From NCBI GenBank assembly GCA_002449595.1, contig DJXE01000060.1:2192-12431 (forward strand): a stretch of 10,240 nt of DNA, written 5' to 3'. Origin of the DNA: Lachnospiraceae bacterium UBA7012. GTDB lineage: Bacteria; Bacillota; Clostridia; Lachnospirales; Lachnospiraceae. Below, in pieces: positions 6,015-10,240 of the stretch. A program made the translations under genes and the position numbers. Each line of letters opens with the position of its first letter. The stretch's first letter is position 1. Under the pieces are notes generated by a model. It worked only from the letters and a program-made list of their open reading frames with translations. It had not been told where the DNA came from and made no database searches.

Positions 6015-7550
6015 ATGGCTGGAATCACAGAAGGTCTGAAACAGGCAAAGCAGGGCGTGCAGCACGCTGCGGAGCGCGCGGCTTTTTCGCTGATCGCGGA
6101 GAAGCTCGCGAAGGAGCTTCACGGCAACCCGAATAAGACGGAGACCTATCTGAAGATCCTGGATCAGGCGGAGAAGTTCTACGGCAAGTCCGCGACGCCC
6201 GAGATCCTGGAGAAGGTGCGCGCGTACCTGAGCGACCCGGAGAACCGCTGGGTCAAATATATCGGCAAGATCATCGACGAGACCGATCCGAACTACGCGA
6301 AGATGATGCTCCTGAACCTCGGCTATGAGTCCTTCCTAAACGGCACGAAGACGATCCGGAAGAACCGCGAGATCTACCACTGCAACATTCCGTGGCTGAT
6401 CCTGTTCGATCCCACCTCGGCCTGCAACATGCACTGCGTCGGCTGCTGGTCCGGCACCTACGGCCACAAGAACAACCTCTCCTTTGAGGACATGGACAAG
6501 ATCGTCACCGAGGGCAAGGCGCTCGGCGCCCACCTGTACATGATGACCGGCGGCGAGCCGATGGTCCGCAAGAAGGACATCCTTCGCCTTTGTGAAAAGC
6601 ACAATGACTGCTTCTTCGCGGCTTACACCAACTCGACGCTGATCGACGAGGAGCTCTGCAAGGAAGTGGTCCGCCTCGGCAACCTCTCCTTCTTCCTCTC
6701 CATTGAGGGCACGCCCGAAACGAACGACGCGCGCCGCGGCTCCGGCCACTATGACGCGGTCATGAAGGCGATGGACCTGCTGAAGAAGTACGGCATCGTC
6801 TTCGGCACGTCGATCTGCTACACCAGCGCGAACATCGACGCCGTCTCCAGCGAGGAGTTCCTGCGCTTCATCTCCTCCAAGGGCGCGAGATACGGCTTCT
6901 ACTTCCACTACATGCCGGTCGGCAACAACGCCGTTCCGGAGCTCATGCCCACACCTGAGCAGCGGAAAAAGATGATCGAGCGGATCCGCTATTTCCGTTC
7001 CCCTGAATGTGACATCGAGTTCTATCCCATGGACTTCCAGAACGACGGTGAGTTCGTCGGCGGCTGCATCGCAGGCGGAAGAAACTACTTCCACATCAAC
7101 TCGAGCGGCGATGCGGAGCCCTGCGTGTTCATCCACTTCTCGAACACGAACATCCACGAGAACTCGATCCTCGAGATGCTGCAGAGCCCGCTTTTCATGG
7201 CTTACCACGAAGGGCAGCCGTTCAACCGCAACCACCTGCGGCCCTGCCCGATGCTTGAGAACCCGGAACTCTTAAAGGAGATGGTCGACGTCACCGGCGC
7301 GCACCAGACCAACGAGGAGTCCCCGGAGGAAGTCGATCACCTGATTGCGAAGGCGAAGCCCTACGCAGAAGCGTGGGCGCCCGTCGCCGAAGAGATCTGG
7401 GCGGAGCAGAAGCACCGCAAGCCGACTTACGAGAACTACACCGAAAAGAAGCGTGAAGACGCCTCTTCCGCAGCGTTCGACGGAGCGGGCGAACAGGCCC
7501 TGAAGGAGGACCTCGCCGCCGCGATCGAGAACTCGAAGGCTGCCGGCTGA
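6015..7550 (+). CDS. Radical SAM enzyme with C-terminal SPASM/twitch-like cysteines
   Basis: This 511-residue protein is a radical S-adenosylmethionine enzyme. The cluster motif CNMHCVGC (Cx3Cx2C) uses Cys137, Cys141 and Cys144, and the SAM-binding GGEP is at 179-182. Before the core are about 130 residues rich in charged and helix-forming segments (AEKLAKELHGNPNKTETYL, then KYIGKIIDETDP) that I do not recognise. After the core, Cys351 (GGCIAGG), Cys370 (GDAEPCVF) and Cys411 (RPCPMLENP) are spaced like an auxiliary-cluster SPASM or twitch domain. The last 80 residues are charged and helical. The ATG at 6015 follows an AGGAGGA site. It has its own promoter and a strong terminator, so it appears to be transcribed alone. 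No small peptide substrate gene is seen beside it. The family is secure; the substrate is unknown. Confidence 0.92.
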   Translation: MAGITEGLKQAKQGVQHAAERAAFSLIAEKLAKELHGNPNKTETYLKILDQAEKFYGKSATPEILEKVRAYLSDPENRWVKYIGKIIDETDPNYAKMMLLNLGYESFLNGTKTIRKNREIYHCNIPWLILFDPTSACNMHCVGCWSGTYGHKNNLSFEDMDKIVTEGKALGAHLYMMTGGEPMVRKKDILRLCEKHNDCFFAAYTNSTLIDEELCKEVVRLGNLSFFLSIEGTPETNDARRGSGHYDAVMKAMDLLKKYGIVFGTSICYTSANIDAVSSEEFLRFISSKGARYGFYFHYMPVGNNAVPELMPTPEQRKKMIERIRYFRSPECDIEFYPMDFQNDGEFVGGCIAGGRNYFHINSSGDAEPCVFIHFSNTNIHENSILEMLQSPLFMAYHEGQPFNRNHLRPCPMLENPELLKEMVDVTGAHQTNEESPEEVDHLIAKAKPYAEAWAPVAEEIWAEQKHRKPTYENYTEKKREDASSAAFDGAGEQALKEDLAAAIENSKAAG

Positions 7551-7567
7551 TGCGCACCCGGCAGACA

Positions 7568-7599
7568 GCCCGCACGGGCAGACAGCTCAGCTGCTGAGC
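7568..7599 (+). other. Two small stem-loops before the radical SAM terminator
   Basis: GCCCG (7568-7572) faces CGGGC (7575-7579), and GCTCAG (7585-7590) faces CTGAGC (7594-7599). A direct repeat GGCAGACAGC occurs at 7560-7569 and 7577-7586. They lie between the stop codon at 7550 and the main terminator hairpin and may protect the mRNA 3' end. Confidence 0.35.
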
Positions 7600-7604
7600 G
7601 ATAG

Positions 7605-7655
7605 AAGGACTGATACGCAGCCTGACGGAGCCGCGTATCAGTCCTTTCCTTTTCC
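7605..7655 (+). terminator. Strong rho-independent terminator after the radical SAM gene
   Basis: AAGGACTGATACGC (7605-7618) and GCGTATCAGTCCTT (7633-7646) form a perfect 14-bp stem with a 14-nt loop. The T-rich tail TTTCCTTTTCC follows. It separates the radical SAM gene from the acyl-CoA synthetase operon. Confidence 0.88.
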
Positions 7656-7683
7656 TGTACCATGCCGGAAACGCCTGTTTTGC

Positions 7684-7712
7684 TTGCTTCCCCGGTATTC
7701 TTCCATTAAAAT
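7684..7712 (+). promoter_or_regulatory. Promoter for the acyl-CoA synthetase / acyltransferase operon
   Basis: The -35 is TTGCTT (7684-7689), then a 17-bp spacer, then the -10 TAAAAT (7707-7712). The start should be near 7719, about 49 nt before the ATG at 7768. It lies just after the preceding terminator, as expected for a new unit. Confidence 0.6.
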
Positions 7713-7767
7713 ACAAACAGTGTGTCCAGAAAACCGGCCATCCGGCCGTAGAAAGTCAGGAAAACCA

Positions 7768-9552
7768 ATGGAATCCGATCAGCGATACTCTCTCGATATT
7801 CCGTACGTTCAGAAAGATCACCTCGAATACCCTCAGCTCACGATGTTCCAGATGGTCGAGCGCATCGGCAAACAGTACCCGGACGAACCCGCTTACGAGT
7901 TCTACGGGAAAAAGACCACCTACCGCAGTTTCTTACAGAAGATCGAACAGGCGGCCCGCGCATTCTACGCCGCGGGGATCCGGCGCGGCGACGCCGTGAC
8001 GATCTGCCTGCCCAACATCCCGCAGGCGCTCGTCTGCTTCTATGCGCTGAACCGCATCGGCGCGGTCTCCAATATGGTCCATCCCCTGTCCGCGCGCAAT
8101 GAGATCATCTTCTACCTGAACATCTCGGAGAGCAGAATGATCCTCACCGTGGACATGTTTTATGAAAAGGTCGCGCAGGCGTGCGCCGCGGCGGATCATC
8201 CCGTCACGATCCTCGCCGCGCGGATGCAGGACGAACTGCCCCCGGTCCTCGCCGTCGGCTTCTGGTTCAAGGAAGGAAAGAAATACACCCGCTTCCCGAA
8301 CCGCACCGCGCAGCAGGTGATGCAGTGCGCCGGGACTGCTCAGGATGGCGAGGGAAAAGGCTTTTCCCACGAGATCCTGCCTGACATGCTCTGGAAGAAC
8401 TTCCTGAAGAAGGGCACGTCTGACGTCGCGCTTCCGGAAAACGTCTTTGACAAAAATCACACGTCCGTCATCCTCTACAGCGGCGGAACGACGGGCACCT
8501 CCAAGGGCATCTGCCTCTCGGACCTGAATTTCAACGCGCTCGCCATGCAGGCGAGGGAGGCGATCGGCGTCGAGTTCCGACCCGGCCTCTCGATCCTGAG
8601 CTGCATGCCGTGCTTCCACGGCTTCGGCCTCGGCATCAATCTGCACACCACGCTCGTGCACGGCGTCCGCTGCATCCTGATGCCGAGCTTCACGATCAAG
8701 ACTTATGCGGACATGCTGATCAAAAAGCACCCGACCTTCATCGCGGGCGTTCCGACGATCTTCGAGGCGCTTCTGCACATGCCGCAGCTTGAGGGAAAGG
8801 ATCTCAGCTTCCTCTCCGGCATGTTCTGCGGCGGCGATTCTCTTTCGGTAGAACTTAAGAAAAAGATCGACGAATTCCTGCGCGACCACGGCTCCCGGAT
8901 CCAGATCCGCGAGGGCTACGGCCTCACGGAGTGCGTCACGGCCAGCTGCCTCACGCCGCGCGATTCCCACAAGGCGGGCAGCATCGGCATTCCGTTCCCG
9001 GACACGCAGTACCGCATCGTCCGGCCCGGAACGGATGAAGTCGTCCCCTTCGGCGAGGAAGGCGAGATCATCCTCTCCGGCCCTACCGTCATGATCGGCT
9101 ACCTGAAGAATCCGGAGGAGACCGCGGATACGCTGCGGCCGGATGCAGACGGTAAGATCTGGCTCCACACCGGCGATCTCGGGACGATGGATGAGGACGG
9201 ATACGTCTTTTTCCGCCAGAGAATCAAGAGAATGATCATCACGAACGGTTACAACGTCTACCCCGGGCAGATCGAGAACGTCATCGACAGCTGCCCCGAC
9301 GTCGCCTACAGCTGCGTGATCGGCGTCCCGGATCCTCACAGAATGCAGCGCGTGCGCGCTTACGTTGTCCTCCGGGACGGCGTCGAGCCGGATGACGCCT
9401 GCAGAGAGCGGATCATGGAGGAGCTGAAGCTCCACGTCGCGGGCTACGCGCTGCCGAAGGAGATCTTCTTCCGCGAGGCGCTCCCGAAGACGCTCGTCGG
9501 CAAGGTCGCTTACCGCAAGCTCGAAGAAGAAGCTGTGGAAGAAAGCGCTTAA
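7768..9552 (+). CDS. Acyl-CoA synthetase (AMP-dependent ligase of the ANL superfamily)
   Basis: This 594-residue cytoplasmic enzyme should activate a carboxylic acid with ATP to an acyl-adenylate and then, as in most family members, transfer it to CoA. Family motifs appear in order: the phosphate-binding YSGGTTGTSKG at 237-247, GYGLTEC at 383-389, HTGDLG at 467-472 with ribose-binding Asp470, the hinge region TNGYNVYPGQIENV at 492-505, and LPKTLVGKVAYRKL with catalytic Lys579. All key residues are present. About 60 residues before the P-loop (near 150-230) are longer than in short family members and carry no motif I know. The frame is open from a TTG at 7684, but that falls in the -35 box; the ATG at 7768 follows CAGGAAAA and is preferred. 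The acyltransferase gene follows after 12 nt. Chain length is not predictable. Confidence 0.93.
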   Translation: MESDQRYSLDIPYVQKDHLEYPQLTMFQMVERIGKQYPDEPAYEFYGKKTTYRSFLQKIEQAARAFYAAGIRRGDAVTICLPNIPQALVCFYALNRIGAVSNMVHPLSARNEIIFYLNISESRMILTVDMFYEKVAQACAAADHPVTILAARMQDELPPVLAVGFWFKEGKKYTRFPNRTAQQVMQCAGTAQDGEGKGFSHEILPDMLWKNFLKKGTSDVALPENVFDKNHTSVILYSGGTTGTSKGICLSDLNFNALAMQAREAIGVEFRPGLSILSCMPCFHGFGLGINLHTTLVHGVRCILMPSFTIKTYADMLIKKHPTFIAGVPTIFEALLHMPQLEGKDLSFLSGMFCGGDSLSVELKKKIDEFLRDHGSRIQIREGYGLTECVTASCLTPRDSHKAGSIGIPFPDTQYRIVRPGTDEVVPFGEEGEIILSGPTVMIGYLKNPEETADTLRPDADGKIWLHTGDLGTMDEDGYVFFRQRIKRMIITNGYNVYPGQIENVIDSCPDVAYSCVIGVPDPHRMQRVRAYVVLRDGVEPDDACRERIMEELKLHVAGYALPKEIFFREALPKTLVGKVAYRKLEEEAVEESA

Positions 9553-9564
9553 GAGGAAAAAGAC

Positions 9565-10240
9565 ATGGCTGAGAACACCGGCATGGAAAAACGCAAAAGA
9601 AAATGGGGAGACCGCCGCGACGGCTATCTCGTGAAGCAGCATGGACTGCAAACCGTCATGGGGTATCTCCTGCCGAAGCGCACGGAGTGCGAGTGCTATC
9701 TGCACGACACGTTCGACATCACGGACCTGCTGGCCTATATCGATAAAAAGAACGCGGAGCATCCGGATTACAAGACGACCGTCTTCCACTGCGCCATCGC
9801 GGGCCTTGCGCGCATGGTCATGGAGCGGCCGAAGCTGAACCGCTTCATCCAGGGCTGGCGCACCTACGAGCGCTATGACGTGAGCCTGAGCTTCGTTGTG
9901 AAGCGGCGCTTCACGGACGGCGCGGACGAGTCCCTGATGGTGCTCACGCCCGGCAAGAACGACACGCTCGACACGATCAGCAAAAAGATCGTCGGCGACG
10001 TGCGCGAGACCAGAAAGAGCGAGACCGCGACGGGCGGCATCGACGAGATCCTGAACAAATTCGCCGCGATGCCCCTGCCCCTTATCGCATTCCTCATCCG
10101 GATCATCCGGTACCTGGACTTCTGGGGCATCAACCCGAAGTTCCTGACGGACGGCGATCCCAACTACACGTCGATCCTGGCGAGCAACCTCGGCAGCATC
10201 AAGTGCCCGGCCGTCTACCACCACCTGAACAACTACGGCA
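9565..10240 (+). CDS. Free-standing E2-type acyltransferase catalytic domain protein (3' end outside the window)
   Basis: The visible 225 residues resemble the catalytic domain of 2-oxo acid dehydrogenase E2 / chloramphenicol acetyltransferase-like acyltransferases (PF00198). Signs are PKRTECECY near 37-45, the ERPKLNRFIQGWRTYERYDVS stretch near 87-107 (core RPKLNRF), LSFVVKRRF at 108-116, and ASNLGSIKCPAVYHH near 206-220. The HxxxDG active-site motif usually lies near the C-terminus, so it would fall beyond position 10240 and cannot be checked. No lipoyl domain or E1-binding domain precedes it: the protein opens directly with a basic MEKRKRKWGDRRDGYL segment, so it is not a normal dehydrogenase core subunit. 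A hydrophobic stretch at 169-184 may be buried in the fold. GAGG lies about 9 nt before the ATG, and the gene starts 12 nt after the ligase stop, so the two are surely co-transcribed. It may use the acyl-CoA made by the ligase; the acceptor is unknown. Confidence 0.85.
   Translation, partial: MAENTGMEKRKRKWGDRRDGYLVKQHGLQTVMGYLLPKRTECECYLHDTFDITDLLAYIDKKNAEHPDYKTTVFHCAIAGLARMVMERPKLNRFIQGWRTYERYDVSLSFVVKRRFTDGADESLMVLTPGKNDTLDTISKKIVGDVRETRKSETATGGIDEILNKFAAMPLPLIAFLIRIIRYLDFWGINPKFLTDGDPNYTSILASNLGSIKCPAVYHHLNNYG

Noticed and set aside
6336..7235. A 299-codon open frame on the minus strand
   Set aside because: It is antisense to the radical SAM core and has no motif.
7933..10224. A 763-codon open frame on the minus strand
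   Set aside because: It is antisense to the acyl-CoA synthetase and the acyltransferase, both of which carry full family motifs. Its translation is Arg/Asp/Val/Leu-rich with no domain, as is typical of a GC-rich shadow frame.

Overview
The window is GC-rich, densely coded bacterial DNA. Most genes have strong AGGAGG-type ribosome binding sites, and rho-independent terminators separate the transcription units. A Gram-positive type solute-binding lipoprotein, a UPF0371/DUF1846 gene, an aldo/keto reductase with a two-cluster ferredoxin tail, and a FakA-like mini-protein together suggest an anaerobic Bacillota of class Clostridia. A GC-rich member of Lachnospiraceae is my best guess; this is inference, because there is no rRNA or other phylogenetic marker. 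I see no tRNA, insertion sequence, phage gene or CRISPR array.

Layout. (1) Positions 1-2255, minus strand: a polar amino-acid ABC importer operon read from right to left as binding lipoprotein, permease and ATPase. The ATPase is cut by the window start. A strong promoter lies at 2327-2355, and two stem-loops fill the 182-nt gap between the binding protein and the permease. (2) 2475-3953, plus: a DUF1846/UPF0371 protein transcribed divergently from the importer. A CATGGGGACCCC inverted repeat lies across the shared promoter region. (3) 4231-5358, plus: an aldo/keto reductase with two 4Fe-4S clusters, preceded by a terminator hairpin in a possible leader and followed by a bidirectional terminator. 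(4) 5545-5802, minus: an 85-residue protein that looks like only the middle domain of the fatty-acid kinase FakA/YloV. (5) 6015-7550, plus: a radical SAM enzyme divergent from the mini-FakA gene, each with its own sigma-A type promoter, ending at a strong terminator. (6) 7768 to the window end, plus: a two-gene operon of an acyl-CoA synthetase and a free-standing acyltransferase related to the E2 catalytic domain. The acyltransferase is cut by the window end.

How the genes work together. The importer is a conventional uptake system. The other genes are short independent units rather than one large cluster. The ligase/acyltransferase pair is the clearest functional partnership: activation of a carboxylic acid, then probable acyl transfer. 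The FakA-like fragment nearby also points to fatty-acid handling, but a link between the two is speculative. No clearly new multi-gene defence or mobile system is visible. The least explained parts are the FakA-like mini-protein, the radical SAM enzyme, the ligase/acyltransferase pair and several structured intergenic regions.
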